A stretch of DNA of 64,000 nucleotides from Luidia sarsii. Lineage: Eukaryota; Echinodermata; Asteroidea; Paxillosida; Luidiidae. Positions 27,301 to 42,300 of the stretch are shown here, piece by piece. Below the pieces are notes generated by a model that searched no databases, was not told the DNA's origin, and worked only from the letters and a program-made list of their open reading frames with translations. The position numbers were made by a program, and so were the translations under genes. Position 1 is the first letter of the stretch, and every line of letters begins with the position of its first letter. The DNA lies in contig OX465102.1 of assembly GCA_949987565.1 (NCBI GenBank), positions 14,313,020 through 14,377,019 of the forward strand, given 5' to 3'.

Positions 27301-30300
27301 ACACCCCTTCCCAAAGTTAGGCTAGAGCTAGGTCTTTCCCCATATTGGAAATACACGGAGATAGTGAGATACGAAGACAATAGCTCTCGCCGTAGTAGCT
27401 CTGGAAGCCCGTTTCGGACACGGCCTTAGTCTTACATAGCAGACTATTGGTATTAGTATTACCACTTTACCAGATGGGAAATGGATAATGCTCAAATGGT
27501 TTCCACAGTTGCTTTTCCTCACCTATTGAAAGCTAGTTTGTTCAGGGCAAAATGAACCATTAATCTTGAAAAGGGGGGACATTTGACCCAAATTCCTCCC
27601 AGAGAGAACAGGTGGAAAAACCATTTTGAACACTGACATCTCTTTTTATAAAAGATTTGTTGGTTGGTTCTGTTGCAACAGCTTTGTGTGGCCTTGTTGG
27701 TAGACATTTTGATAATAGTTAATACCTTTCACCTTGAACATTTTTGGGAGTGTTTGTCTTACTCGCTCCATGTTGGGTCAACACTGGCAGGTCACTGGTA
27801 AATATTGGGCCAAGCCCACAGCCAAACATTGGGTACAAGTGTCAGGTTTTATTTTATGATATTTATTTATCGCCAAGATTTGTAACTTATCTCAAGTAAG
27901 CAAACTCCTCACTAAAAATAGGATTTAGATCCCCCCTATTTTTTTTTAAGGAGGACATTTTTTTGGAGATTGAACCGCTGTTCATTAGCCCTATATAGGC
28001 CTAGTTGCATATAAATGAAAATTAATGTTACATCTTGCATCTTGCATGGACATGTGAGGCTCTTTATACTTATTCTTGCTTAGGTTAGGCAGGCTAAGTT
28101 TTGAGTTGAAATGGTTCAGACAAAAGTAGAAAGAATTCAGCAGTTGAGCATAGGTAGTGACCTACACACAGTTCCATTTCTCCACCCTCATTAGCTCCAT
28201 TGAGCATTGGGGGTTAATTAAGACCAATGATCATTTTTAAACCGCTGTTCTGACTTTTGTTTGCTGTGCAGAGTCTTCTGTCTTCATCGACGTCGAGAGC
28301 CCCTACATCATCAACGAGGACATTGGAGAGGTGGTCATCCCCATCCGTCGAACTGGCGACCTGTCCGAGGAGATGATGGTTCTGTGCTCGACGATGCCAG
28401 GTACAGGACCTCAGGACCATTTACCACCTGTGTGGAACACTCCCCTCTTACTAACTTTTTTTCTTCTTCAAAGTTTCAAGTGGGCATGACCTTATATTCA
28501 AAGGCAGAGTGACAAGGACAAAACAGATACAAGTTGTGCAAACTTTCCCTCAAGGCTATTTGATTGGCCCTTGGATTTGCAAATTATTGCAGCAATTTAC
28601 ATGTTTCTCATTTCACACTTCATCAATGAAAACTGAAAAAAAAAATACATACCCTCCCACCTTTGTGGTCAAGGTCAGATGCAATAGGCAGTGTCATAAC
28701 TGTCAAATAGATGAAAATAGAGCATCATGGTTTTTTTTTAGTCAATGGGCCCAGTTGTTTAAAAGCATGCCAGAAATGTTGCATAAAGTTCTGTTGACTA
28801 TTGTCACAGGAATTATAATTTTTTTTTTTTGGGGGGGACAGACTTTTCAATGGACCCATTACCTAATGCTTTTGTGTGGTACTCGGACCGCTGAGCTGTT
28901 AGAATATAGCCCTGTGCTCAGATGTGAACTTTCAAAAACTGACTAGCATGCCATTTTGTGGGCTACCTCAATGATTGAGCCAGTGAGTAAGGCGAAACCT
29001 TTCTCAGTTGAAACTGAAATGAAAAGCTTTATCGCCGTGAAATGCAAGAGGTCGTCCCGCTTCTGTTCATACTTCTCACACGTTGTTATGGAAGGCATGG
29101 ACATGGTGTGTTGAATCTGGATAATAGTCGGCGATGATTATTTTTATTGTTATTTTTTTTTTTTTTCAAAACGAGGAATCTTTGTTGTACCGCCGTTCAG
29201 GACTCCCCAAACAGTCTTTAGAAAGTTTTCAATTTACTGGTGGCCACCAAGAAAAAAAATAATACTAAAATGCAGGAAAAGAACTGCACCCACATTCTTT
29301 TATGACCTTCAGTTCACAATTCACAAATCTTACAGGGAGCATTTGGGATCAGATGTTTTTGGATTTTCAATTTCCATGCCACGATTTCTTTTTTACTTTC
29401 TTTTTTTCTTTCTTTCAAACACCCCACCTTTTACTTCAGTTCTGCCCATTTTCCGAGCTTTCCAATCTCCAGGGGGGCAAAGGGATTTGTTGAAAGATTT
29501 CTCCATTTTTAGACCTATTTAAGAGGGAACATCCTGACCTTATTCCAGAAAGAATGTTGAGGTTACCTTCTGTAGAATTTATTGTCAGTCACTTGAAGTG
29601 AGAAGCCGACCATTGATTTTTATTTTTTTCCAAAGAACAAAACAATCAATTCAAGTCCAAGGCAATTTTTTTTGTCAGTGTTGTATTTCACTGGTTCCCT
29701 TCCTGCTAAAGATGGTAATCAGATGTGTTTGGCAAGCTAACTAGACTCCATTGGAAGGGCCTTTTTGAAATTGAACACGTACTGGGAGACACACAAGGTG
29801 GACTACTGTAGTTTCACCAATTGATCGACATTCCTGATGTTGGCTTTAAATTCTCCCAATAGAGTTCCAATTTTGGGCTTGCTCCCCTGTGTCTCCACTA
29901 AAGCAAGATGGTTGGGGAGTGCCATCTAGGGAGAATTTACAGGGCCGCAAGATGAAACAGGTGGTTTCTTTGCAGTCCTGTCTAGGGGGAAAATCTGACA
30001 ATTTTGGGGGATACTATTTTCAGGCAGTTATGACATATTCATTCATCAAGTTCTTTTCCCACAAGAATCTGACCTATTGAGAAGAGTAAAATAACAAATC
30101 CCGCTTGAAAGCATGTGGTTACTTTCACCAAAGATCATTAGAGTTGACAAGGTCACTTCCCAATTTGATTAATCTAAACAAAGCGACCTTGATAGGAAGA
30201 TATGCCAAGCGCCTTTTCTTCCTCCCACCAAATTCTTGAATCCAGGGGTGGTTTTTTTGGCCAAGAATTGATTTGGATGTTCCTGCTTAGCTAACATTTG

Positions 30301-33300
30301 AACAATCCCGCTTCATCTCTTCATATAACTCTGACCAAACAAAGATTAGTAAAGATAGCTGTGCAAGTCAAACTGGTGAATAATCGCAACTCAAGGATAG
30401 CACTTAAAGACTATCCAGTTTGAAAGTGTGTAGCAGCAATTTGCTTCCTTGCTTAGGATGAAGTGCCGTAGTTGTTGCTACAAAAGCTCATGTGTGCACT
30501 CTTTCCAACTGGTTAGACTCGAATGATCAAAGATGATGCGAGTGGAATTGTTGGTTGTGCACACCCCAGTTTGAGGCACTGGCTTTGACGACCCCTGACT
30601 CATGACCTTTGTGACCTGTTGCAGGTACGGCTACTGGTGCCAACCCCTCGCCCGTCCACTCGTTCAGCGACTACATCAGCCGGCTGGAGGACGACAACGA
30701 CAACTTTGTGCGCTTTGACAAGGACGAGGACTTGGCCTACTGCCGTATCCTCATCATCGATGACTCTCTGTATGAGGAGGACGAGGACTTCCAGGTCAAA
30801 CTGACCATGCCCATGGGCGGCCGCGTGATCGTGCCCGGCTCGCTGGACGTCATCATCGGTGCCGATGCAGCTGACGGTGAGTTTTTGCACACGCGCAAAG
30901 AAGCAGCATCTTCTTAAAAGTGGGCGCTATTAAAATACACAAACAATGATTGCTTCGGTGTTGCAGTGTGACTTGGAGATGCTTTGCTGCTTATGTCTAG
31001 AACAAAATGGGGAAAGTTTGCGGGTGATGCAAGGTGAGTCATCTCTGTCTAGGAGTGGTGGCCCCTAGAAAAGTCGGGAAAATATACAGTTTCTCTTTTT
31101 TGTTTTCCTCGTTCAGACTGTGCATGTGCATCAGGGCATGGTATTCTGAAGCAGCGTGCGTACTTCTGAGCACGTGCACAACTTTGAAACAAAACCTGAA
31201 CCATTACATGTGCTACCATCAGCGTCTCGAAATCTGAGACTGATGTATTTGGCCATTGTTCTCTATCGGATAAACTCGCACTGTCAGTCATACTTTTTAA
31301 ACAGAACAATTCATCCCGATTACCTTCTACTACAGTGAGTTAGTATGGCTCTTATGCCAATCACAATCTGTGTTTGAACCCCCAAAAATGGCTTAAAATA
31401 GTTGGGAATCTATCAGTAGCATATGAGTAGATTGAAAGCATCAAAAGAAAACCAATTCCTTTCTCTAAACAACCCCAGGTTTTGGCATAATTCAAATTCA
31501 CTTCCAAGGTTGCTATAGAAAGCTGTCTAAAAAGCAAACTAGGTAAGGCGACCAAATCATGTGTATCGGCTTCCGATCCCAAACCCCCATGCAGTGTGAT
31601 TGGATCATTGTTTGCACAAACACTAGACCAATTTTCAATTGATTTTGACTTCACACCATATTAAAAATTAACCGTAACCACCCCCTACCATCTCTCTATC
31701 ACTCGCACTCTTTCAAAACCCGACTCTGAAAATTGGGAAATTTCAACCATAAACCCAATGGATTTTTTGGTTTGTTGAGAACTGTGGAAGTGGGCATTGT
31801 TGCGATATCCGCAGGAAGGGAAACTGTTCGGTTGGTTGAGGACTGGCTTGAATGGAAGGCTTTGCCTTTGCTGTGAAACCATCGACGCGGTCTGCTGAGT
31901 TTGTGTGTGTGTGCCCTGAGTCTGACCTTCACGGGTTGCGGTATGCAGGCTTTTTTGCTCTTTTTTTTGCGGCACTCTATTAGTTGTTCTTTCTGAAGTG
32001 TGGGGACCACGTTCGAGTACCGCAGACTCCTACAAATGTTTGGTGTCGGCTGACACTCGGCGGCACACACTTGAGTGCCTAGATTGGTCCCCATTGTACC
32101 CAGACCACCCCCGTAACCCCCAGGTACCAGAGTATGAGAAGCATTTGTAAAAAAAGAAAAAGAGAAATGTTCAGGGTTAGTGGAAGGGAGGGAGTTGAAT
32201 GCATGGCTTGGGTTGAATTTCATGAGGTGTTAGTAAGTCGGTGGTACAGTCGACCAAGACCCTGTTGTCCTAGCCCAACACCTATGGTGGCTGCAGTCTT
32301 ATGTTACACTGATCTACTCAAGTGATCTTTTAAGACCTGCCGATTTCGGAACTGAAAACCATTCATCCCCCCCCCCCCTCCACAAACACACACACACAAA
32401 AGTTTTAATTTGATCCAAGACAAGTTCTCCTTGTTTTACCCAAAGGACCCGGACCTAGCGAGCAAAGTGGGTTTTCTGCTTCAGGGAGGAGCAAAAGAAA
32501 AGAACTAATCCAATTCAGTGCCAGACCAAGTCACTTGCAATGCAAGTGTGCTCTTCAATGACTTTGGGTTGTGAATACAAAATGGAAAATGGGTGAATTT
32601 GCTGAAAACTTTGACAGAATTTGGAGAAAGAGAACACGGATCAAATTAAGTGAAGAACTCGGCAAGTTGGTCCTTAACTTTCCCTTCACTACTCTCCCCC
32701 ACAGTGTCTGAATAAATGAGCTTTACTGTATCGGTCCATTGTGAAAGTGCTGGTTACTTTGTCGTAAGGGTAGAACTACACAAAAACACGACTTGCAAAT
32801 TCATTGGACTGTTGCACTGCCATTGTACTAACAGAGATTTGGAAGGCAGTTTGTCAGGCCATATCACTAGTAACAGTCAGTTTTTGTTGAAGGGGGGGGG
32901 GCTGTGTCTCTAGGCTTATGCCAATATGCAAACTCTATGCTGCCTAAAATGGCTGCAGACAATGGCGCGATAACAGATGACGTTCGGGGCAGCGTCCCTT
33001 CCAGGCAAAAAAGTATAAAAACTGAAAAGACCGAAGTATTTGGCATAATACAGCCAGGATAATAGAATGCAGCCCAGTTTCTAAGCTCTACCCAGTGGGA
33101 AAATAGCATGCTTTTTGTAGATAGTTTCCGAAAGCCATCGGTCTTTTGAGGGGTAGATTGGGAAGGTTTGACATGAGCTTTACAATTACAGGCAGGCATG
33201 CGAAGGCCAAGGGGAGAAAAATGGAAAAATAGTGGGCTTTGGCATCGAAGGGATATGGAACTCTGTCCCTCGAGGCCCAGTGCTAACAAGTTAAAGGCAC

Positions 33301-36300
33301 AAACGCCACCTTTGTCCAGCAAAGAGAGAGGAAACCCAAGTGGGTGTAGAGGGTACTCTTGCAGAAGACCAACTTATCCACTTTCATGGCCCTGTGTATC
33401 AATCCAAGCTTTCTCTAGACTACACATTACCAAATGCTATACTGCTGGGACCTGAAGGGTTTCAGGGGTCTCGAGTTTATGGGGGGAAAAGATAAATAAA
33501 AATACTATCTGGCCTGAAAAAGCGGGGTGGAATTTTGTTCCCCTTTGGAACAATGGTCCATCAAAGAGAGATTTGACGCCCCTTCTATGCATGTTGTGTT
33601 TGTAAATATTGGCAAATCACATGCTTTCCTGGGCTAGCCAAACACATAGCACTTGACTGGAAAAGACAGTTGGTTCCAAGGCACTAAAACTTTGGCCATA
33701 TTCATGGGGTAAACAAAAAATCTATCCAGCGTCACCCAGTTGGCCATCGCTTGGCATTTTATTCCCAATAAATTTTCAAACCAAGGGCTAGCAATTGTGT
33801 TGTTTCTACTTGCCTGATTACCGGGTAGTTCAGATACCAAAGGTTGAAGGAACCAAAAATGACTTGGGATTACAAGTTTGGTATTTGTAGCCCAAAAGCC
33901 CATGTTTTTGAGCAGTTTTCACTCTGATTCAAGCCTAGCAAATCCGGGCATTCAGACTCTTGTTAACAAAACATCTGGACATGTGTAACTAGAGGAAAGA
34001 ATAAATATCCGCATAGAAAGACATGCTCTGATTTTTGTTCAGTATCAGTAGCTCAAAGCTTGCCCTTGGGTGAGATCAATCTTGCCATTTGCTGAAATAT
34101 CTTGATGGGGAGTCAGACCCCCTTTTTTTTGGAAAGACAGCAACCTTTAAAAAAAGGACAAAACTAACAAGCCTCATGCCAGTTCTGCGCAAGCAACAAA
34201 TGTAAATGGACCACAGACATTTCTTTTTTCTTGCTCCCCAGATGGAAAGTTTGTCTCAAATTTTGTTTTAGTCTGCGACTTTGCTTGCCCCAAATCTTTG
34301 TCCAAACTGGAACTGGCTACTGAAATATATCCCTTGGAGATTCGAACCACGCACCTGTACATTTTAGGGCAAATATTTCCTGACAGTCCTATGGGAATAA
34401 AGAGTGTTTTTTTTTACCTTAAAAAAAAAAATTCAATTAAAGAAAAGAAAGAAAGAGGGAACCTTGAGGATTGCTGGCTGGAAGATTTATGAGTGTTTGG
34501 ATTAGTTTTCCCACCCCCAATTCCTCCCACTCCCACAATGAAATTCCTCCCACTGAAAGAAAAAAAAAAACGAAAAAAAGGGGACAAAAATGACATCGAG
34601 AGAAACTCCTCCACAAAAATGACATTGACAGGAGCTTGAAACTCCTACACAAAATTGTTGACATATAAAGAGGGGAAAAATTAGACCAATAATTTTTTTC
34701 TTCCTTTATGTTTGAGCCGTGTGCGTGATGACAAGTTATTATTTAAATTGGATGAAAAGCTCACTTACGGTAAGTTTGCCACAGGGGAAATCCATTTCTC
34801 GTATCAGTGGGTTGTAAATAGAAAAATTACTCCACACAAATGAAAAAGACAGAGGCGGGGGAGAAAAAAAGCACATGGTAGCGGTGAAAAACCCTTTGAT
34901 ATTTTCAGCATTTTATTGTTGCTGATCATTTTGAAAGACTTACCAATTTTTTTTCTTTCCCCTCCGTGGGGCTCATTGTAATAGGTTGCATTGAAAAACA
35001 AACCGTCAACACTGTGCCAAATAAACAAAACTGCTTTCAAAATCATGAACCCAGGACATATGGTGAGATATTTTCATTAAAAGAAAAGAAAAGATGAACT
35101 GGTACCCATCTAGCGGTCGCTATAGCTTTTTTTTTCCCTGTCGAAGTCTGGGAACTTGTCTTTCTGGTTCTACTTGGGGGAGGTTTAGGTTTCTGTTGGG
35201 GAGCCGTGTTGCATGACGCAACTGGACAAAGGACAGGAACACCTGACAGTCCTGACAGTCTGTGAGGGACAACTAGTCAGTGACAACTGCTGCCAAGGTC
35301 AACACAAGGCCCACATCTGAAATGTGCTTGTTAAACAACTTGCGGTTAAAGAAATAAAAAGAAAAAAAGGTGCTCTGACCAAGTACATACAAATCATATG
35401 GGTAGAAAATCTTGAGAAATATCTTGCAAGGGATGGGAAAATACGGGGCAGTTTGCTTTCATTGGAATTGAGCGGGAAAAAACTAGTCTGTTGATGTAAG
35501 TTTACAGACAGGTTTGAAGTTTCCTTGCTTGTTCGACGTTGTTTACTTCCGTGAAAGTTATGGAGGAATCTTTTGGAAAAAGTGCCCTTCCATTTATTTT
35601 TGTTGTTGGGGGGGGGGGGGGGGCTGGTAATTGGGGGAAATTAGCTGTAGAAAACCAACATTGCTCAAGACCCCTGCTGGGGTACGGTGCACAACACCAA
35701 TTTGAAATTCATTCGTGGTAGCGATGGGTGGCCACCAATAGGCCAGGCCCTGCAAGTGGTCATTTCTCCCAGGGCGAAAAATCCAAATTTGAGCCTCCCA
35801 AATTTTGACTGTGTCAATTTGGGAGAGATGAAAAGACAGTGTGACATCGGATGGCATCTCATTCCATCAATTTACACTTAACAGCTTTGATCAGGATATT
35901 TACGCTTGATTGTCCGTAACTGTGACTGAAAAGTTTTTTTCCCCAAAAATGTCTCTTGAAAGCAAATTCCAGTGTGGGCGTGCTTGTCGAGGGAGGTCTT
36001 TATCCGTGATTTCTGTGATCAAATTCAATTATGGGGCGATTTCTTAGTCAAACATCACAGCGGGGGAACCGAGACAGGTGGAAGCGGGTGTCAAAGGTCA
36101 CGGCTCTAGCTCCCTCAGAATCCCCCCTTGCCCCATAAACTGCACTCTTTTTGCTCTCTCTTTAAAAAAAAAAATGTAGAGGGATGTTAGCAATCATGAC
36201 TAGATTTGTGAACAAATTTACCTGCTTTGAGAATGGGAGAACAGAGCTTGGTCTGAAGGAAAAGCTGACTGACCACAGCTGCCCTTTAAAAAAAAATTGA

Positions 36301-39300
36301 TTCCACAACCTTGAATTGATGAAGGTTTTGCTGATTTTTATGGGGTGCTTTCTGATTTACAAAACACCTGGTTCGATGTCACAGGGCTCAGTTCTGTTTT
36401 TGAGGGGGGGGGACCCCCAGGAAATGAAGCACTATTAATCAGATTTGTAATAATCAATTCATTGGGGAAAATCTGTTCTAACATGTTAAGAGCTAGTGTT
36501 GACTGTGAAAGGTCCAGTTAAGGGGGTCAAATGAATAATCGGAGCTGAAGGTCGAAGGTACAGTTTACCTTGAGGGTCTAGTGCTTGTCAATCTTTGCCG
36601 TTTTTTGCCCTCTTAATGGACTGTCTTTGTGCAGAAACCGTGATAGATGATCAAAATGAAACCGTCTCAAACAGACACTAGCTCTGTCCTTCTGGGAGAA
36701 GCTCTGGGTAGAACTTGGCATGTATCCTTGAAGAAGCCCCCCTCCCTGGCTCCCGAATTAGACTCTCTGTGCATGAATCGCAAACATCCTTTGGCAGACA
36801 GAACAGATTGAACATCCTCATTTTTCTCAGACACTTGTCATCGGCAGCACAGACTGTCAACATCTGTGAAGCCCTTACTCACCAAACCCCTCACGCCCTT
36901 AGGGAAAAAGTCCAATTACCGGTAACCATGACTTACTCTACTGACTCTACTGATCATGCACGCAATCTTAAAAATGAAAAATTTCCCTTTGATGGGCTGA
37001 ACAGCCTGTTTAACATACTTTGAAACAACAATTCTGCCAAAACATGGGGTACTTCAGGCAAGGTTGATTTAGAACAAAAAATATTTGAATGGTGTACCAT
37101 GTCAAAGTGCTTTTTACTTGATACTGTCAGTGCGAGTCTTACAATTAGCAAAGGAAAGTTGACTGAATCTAGTATCCAGCCTTGAACCCAAGACCTGTGG
37201 CTAAAACACACCAGCGCCTTGCATGTAAAGTTTATTGGTCTTGGGTTCAAGTCTCCACCCTGTAACCTTTTTGTTCTCTTCATTGCTGTTTTCGCAAATT
37301 CGTCAGATTTGTTTTTAAGCCAAAAAGATCGTTATGCCATGGCTGACATGTTTGTTTGTTTTTCCTCTCCTTGTTGCAGAGCCCTCGTTCTACTTTGGCG
37401 AGGCCGAGTACCATGTGGACGAGAGCGACGGCTACCTGGAGGTTCAAGTCTGGCGTACCGGCACCGATCTGTCCAAGATGGCCAGCGTGACTGTGCGTTC
37501 CCGTACCTCCAGCCCTCCATCTGCCACAGGTAGGTCCAAACCCAGACTTCAGCACTCCCCTACCTTTCACACGATAGCAGCAACTTCCTCAATGGGTGAA
37601 TATCATTGCTAGGAAAAATGTAGACCACTACTCGGACTCTGATAGGGAGGGGTGCCTACCCCCCTCCACCCCCCACCCTCTCTATCCACCGGAGAGGGTG
37701 GGGGAAATCAAGAGGGTTTACACAAACCATTTGTGATGTAAACCGTTTGCGAGGTCCACGAGTCAAGTCGCCCCAAAAATGACTCCAGGGAGGAAAACGA
37801 AAACCCTCTTCTGACATTTGACAAAATTAATCACGACTGCCATAAAAAATGGCTGTGATATATGCTTCTAACAGTAACGGCCTCCCCCTTTTCCCAAAGA
37901 TGTTCCTTAACCAAAGTATTGCAACTTTTGCTTTTTCATCCACCTGACCAAATTGATCATGATTAGTGATTAATCTGCACAGCTAAAAAAAAAAAGTTGT
38001 TTCCGTCCCCTCAAATTTAAGACTTCCTGTCTGACGGCTCATCCTGTGTCAGTCGTCATCTCCAAGTGAAACGTTCCACCCATTTCTATTCATGAGTAAT
38101 TTCTCATCAGCTAACTTGGCCCTCAATCTCTCTTCTCCCTCTATCCCTTGTATACTGATTTGTGTTCCCCTTGCTTCTCGGAAGGACAGAGGTAATAACA
38201 TTGCTAGGACAAATGATGTCAATGGTGTCTCCAGGCTGGTTTGCTTTTTTTTGTATCGGTATATTTATTTATATAGGCCCTACCCAACTCCCCAAGAAGT
38301 TGGATAAGACCTGAAGGTTTGCAAGGTGAAGGCACATTGTTCTGGTGGCACTGTGAAATTGGTCTCCTACGAGGAGTGTGGCTCTGAGAAATGGCTCTTT
38401 TCTCTGCAACACTCCTTCTGGAAAGAGATGACTTCCACAATGTCACTGCAAACTTTATGTAGCCTATTCCCCCAAAAGGTTTTTGAAAGCTTTGAAGTTT
38501 CAGTCCACATTAAATTTTTTGTTTTACAGTTGATCAATATATCGCAGTTCATTGCATAAGATACTTGGCGGCTCCTATCGTATCTGAATCTTTCACACTT
38601 TTGCATGCTCATTTTTTTTCACTTTGTGTTTGTGTGGGAGGGGGGGGGGCAGTTCAGATCATTTGTGCAGATATCATGAAGAAGGTGAAATAGTGAAAGG
38701 CAGAACTGGGTCAAAAGAGTCCATTTGTGAAGGTGTGGGGGTACAGGGTGGGTGTTCTTAGAAAAAGGTTTTTTTTTTAATTTTTTTTAAAGTATGAGAG
38801 AGCAGGCCAGAGATTTCATCACGTACGGTCCTACCTTGAACCAAGCTGAACATTATTATTAATGAAGACAGACGAAATAGGATCCCCTCTTTCCTGTGCA
38901 TGGAGTTTTTGAGCACAGAGCAAATACAGTTTTTGAAATACACTGGTGCAGTTCCCACTGTCCCATGATATGGTGCACCCTGGCTGTGTGCGGCTGGGGA
39001 AAGTTTTTCACCCGCAATTTTTTTTCGTTATCCTGTCGGCACCCGGGTTGGCATTGGCTTGAGTTGTTGATTTTACCTAGCCCCTCTCATATCCAGTGTA
39101 GTTCATGCATGCAGCCTCTCCCGCCCCCCTCCCATTTCCCTCCCTTGTCAAGTTTATTTGGGTTAGTGGAGCCTTTCTACTCTTAAAAGCAAAAAAAAAG
39201 CAAAAGCAAGCACCAACACTCCCTTTCATGCTTTGATTCTTGCCCATCCTTGGTTTTGGCCTCTTCCTCTATCATTCCTATTACCCAACCCTCTCTCTCT

Positions 39301-42300
39301 TTTTGGCCCCCCCCCCCACCAAAAAAATGATCAGTACACCGAGGTAGACATACTTTTTACATAAGGTCTGCTTCTTCCGTTGGAAGCACCCTGCATGGCA
39401 ACAGGAAAGCAATGAGGCCATTATGTTATTTTTGGTTTTCAACTGCAAACGGAAAAGAAGGAAAAACTCCCCAATTTTTATGGTTGTTATGGAAGTGGGG
39501 GTGATTGAAGGTTTGGTAACCGCCGAAAGGGTGCGCACAGGAAAGGTTGGCGTTAATGCTCGCTTGCTTGGGGCAAGTGTTCCTGCCGTTTCGTTTTCTT
39601 ATGTGTAGGCTGCACTTTCCTGCCAAAGTGCTGGAGAGGGTTCATGTTTACCGAAGATTGGAGGTTTGATAATATTCAATTGCCGAGGGTGGTGGTGGGG
39701 GGAAGAGGGTGTTTGGGATAAAGTGACAGTGGTTCTTATGTGTCGCATGCAAAATCTATGTCAAGTTTTATTCCTTATTTAAGAGTCCAACTTTCTTGAG
39801 ATTTGATGCTCCGAGTTCCAAGTTATAAATCCCCCCTCCCCTAAAAAAAACATGGCAAATCGGTAACCTAAATTTTACCCGTTTATGGCAGCCAAAAACC
39901 AATCTTTACATTTCGTAAACTTTCAGGAACAATTTACTTTTCATGCAAACGAAACGAAAAAAGTGTACCCTTTAAAATTAAGATTAAGACGAGAATTTTC
40001 TTGCAGTAAGGACAGATGTCTGTACTGTGTAGCAGTGTTCTAAATCGAAGACACTGTATTAAGGATTCAATCACACTTCTTTGTGTGTTTTTTTTTCAAA
40101 TCAAAGTACTTGTTGGATCACCTAAATGTAAATGTGGATTAATGTATTGGTCAAGCATGCCGAAAAAAATTCCCTGCTCCTTTTTTTTTCTTTAATCGGA
40201 GTCATTTTCCTCTGGTGTTGAATCATATAGCATGTGGCTTTGTTGGTTTTTGTATGTTGATGCGTCCACTTGTCAATAGGCAAACCGCGTCATAATTGTC
40301 ATGAAATGATCGGTTTCCTGAATGTGGATTAGAGAAGTCAAAACACGAGGAATCATATGACTCGGTTCTGCCCGTCATATCTCAAGGGTCTTAAAAAAAA
40401 AGAAAAAAAAAAGGAAAAACAGTTTGTCATCTGAACCGTTTCCTGTTTAGCCTGCAGCCTCTGCAGCAGACCGTACCAAAGACGAGGATAGGCAAATTAT
40501 CCTTGGGCTCACCAAAAAAGCGCCCCCCCCCAAAAAAAAAAAAACCCACCAAAAACATTAAAATCTCAGAATAAAGCAGTAAACAAGATTTTAACCAATT
40601 TCCACTTTACTACTAAGATTTTTCCCTTTAGAAAGGCCCTGCTAATATCTAAATGTCAGCCAGGCACTATAAAAAAAAAAATTAGGTTTGTCTTTGGGCA
40701 TTTGAGTCAGTGAGCACTTTGCAACATTTTTTTTTTTTTACAGTACTCTAAAGATTTGCAAAAGGTCAGGAGAGCCGCTTGCAATGAACGCTCCTTGAAA
40801 AAGACAGGAAGCAGATGACACTTGGCATTTCCCCATCAAATCCCCGACAGATTTTGAAAAACCCCCCAAAAATTGGAAATGGAAATGACCCGAGGACAGT
40901 CTAGACTCGGAATGAGGACGGGTGTTGTTTAGGGCCCAGAAGAATGGGAGCCTTTCCATAGGCGCCTAAGGAGTCGACTTCCTGGTCGTGAGAGACTCAA
41001 TTAAGGGGACAGGAAAGCGGCTAGTTGCTTCTCATCTTATAATCCTTTTATTTGTTGATGTGGCGGTGTTTGTAGTATTTAAATTTGTTTGCATGTCTGA
41101 AAATCATCTGTGATTATTACGAATGTCTCTTTGTGTACCATTTCAAGTGAATACTGTAAATCATCGTAAGAGATGCGCCTAGCCCCATTCTTCACCTGGG
41201 ACAAATTTCACAGGTGCCGCTTAAGCTTGAAAAAATCTGCTAAGCAGGAAAAGTCTTCCTTGTGTAAACTGTGATGTGTTGTTAATTGCTTCAGACTTAT
41301 ATTCCTCTCTTCTTTTACTTAGCACGAAACAAAAGTGACATGTGGGTTGGCAAGGTCTTCCTATAAATCATGACATTTTGTGCTTAAGCAAATTTTGGCT
41401 CTATGAATTTGGCCGCAGGAAACTAGGAAATAAGTCCAGTAGTGGTTCTGATCACCCGAGCCACATTGTAGTTTCATGATTCTATAAATTTCAACAACAC
41501 ACTCTTTCCTCTTGTTTCTGTAGCTGGTATTGACTACGCCGGCATCAGCCGCAACTTGGACTTTGCTCCCGGTGTGACCATGCAGAATGTGCGCGTCTAC
41601 ATCATGGACGACTTGGGCCAGCCGCTGCTAGAGGGACCGGAGACCTTTGAGCTGGTTCTGCGCATGGCCATGAATGCTGCCCTCGGTGCCCCGGCTCTCT
41701 CTGTGGTCACCATCAACGACACCATCTCCGACTGTGAGTTTGGGCCCCGTAATGCAATCACATCACAAAGAACAGGATTTTTTGTTGTGTGTGGGTGTGC
41801 GTGTGGAAAGATGGTGCAGAAAAGTTTGACTGGATTGAGATTTGAACCCGAGACCTGGTTTTGTGTTCCAGCGCTCTTACCATCTGAGCTATCCAGCCCT
41901 GGCAGACTTCCCAATAGTCAGCTTGTCTTTGCCAGGGTGGGGACGCCAGTCGGAATTTTTTTTAGGGAAAAATAAGTGGGTAGAATTTGTAGGTTGAACG
42001 GCTTCAGATGTTTCTTGCTTTAATTATGTGTTTTAATTATGTCTTTTGGGTGATTTCGTGTCTTGAATTGTTGAGGGCAGAAAAGTACCAATTCGACTCT
42101 CAAAACCAGTATTACATGTGAAAAGGTTTGTGGGAGAAAACAAAAATCAACACTTGCTTATACCGGAAGTTTGAGAAATGTACCGTACAGTCTTAGGATA
42201 TCGATCACACGCATTAAAGGGGTCTTACATTAACTTGATAGCATCAAATCTAAACCACAATGGCAATCATTCTCCCATGGTTCCCATGAAAACTTGTTTG

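Larger units (their letters stand above)
25347..28271. other. Intron 2
   Basis: It contains a palindromic MITE-like element (25803-25879) and a short repeat shared with intron 18 (27373-27409). Otherwise there are homopolymer runs and no supported gene. Confidence 0.85.
37530..41523. other. Intron 5
   Basis: About 4 kb. It holds a family A right-arm fragment (40628-40662) and a family B MITE-like element (41198-41416) about 110 nt before exon 6. The rest is AT-rich with long A and T runs and no supported gene. Confidence 0.8.

Noticed and set aside
31699..32223. 174-codon minus-strand frame in intron 4
   Set aside because: It has no family resemblance and AT-like codon use unlike the real exons. 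It lies within an intron of a well-supported gene.
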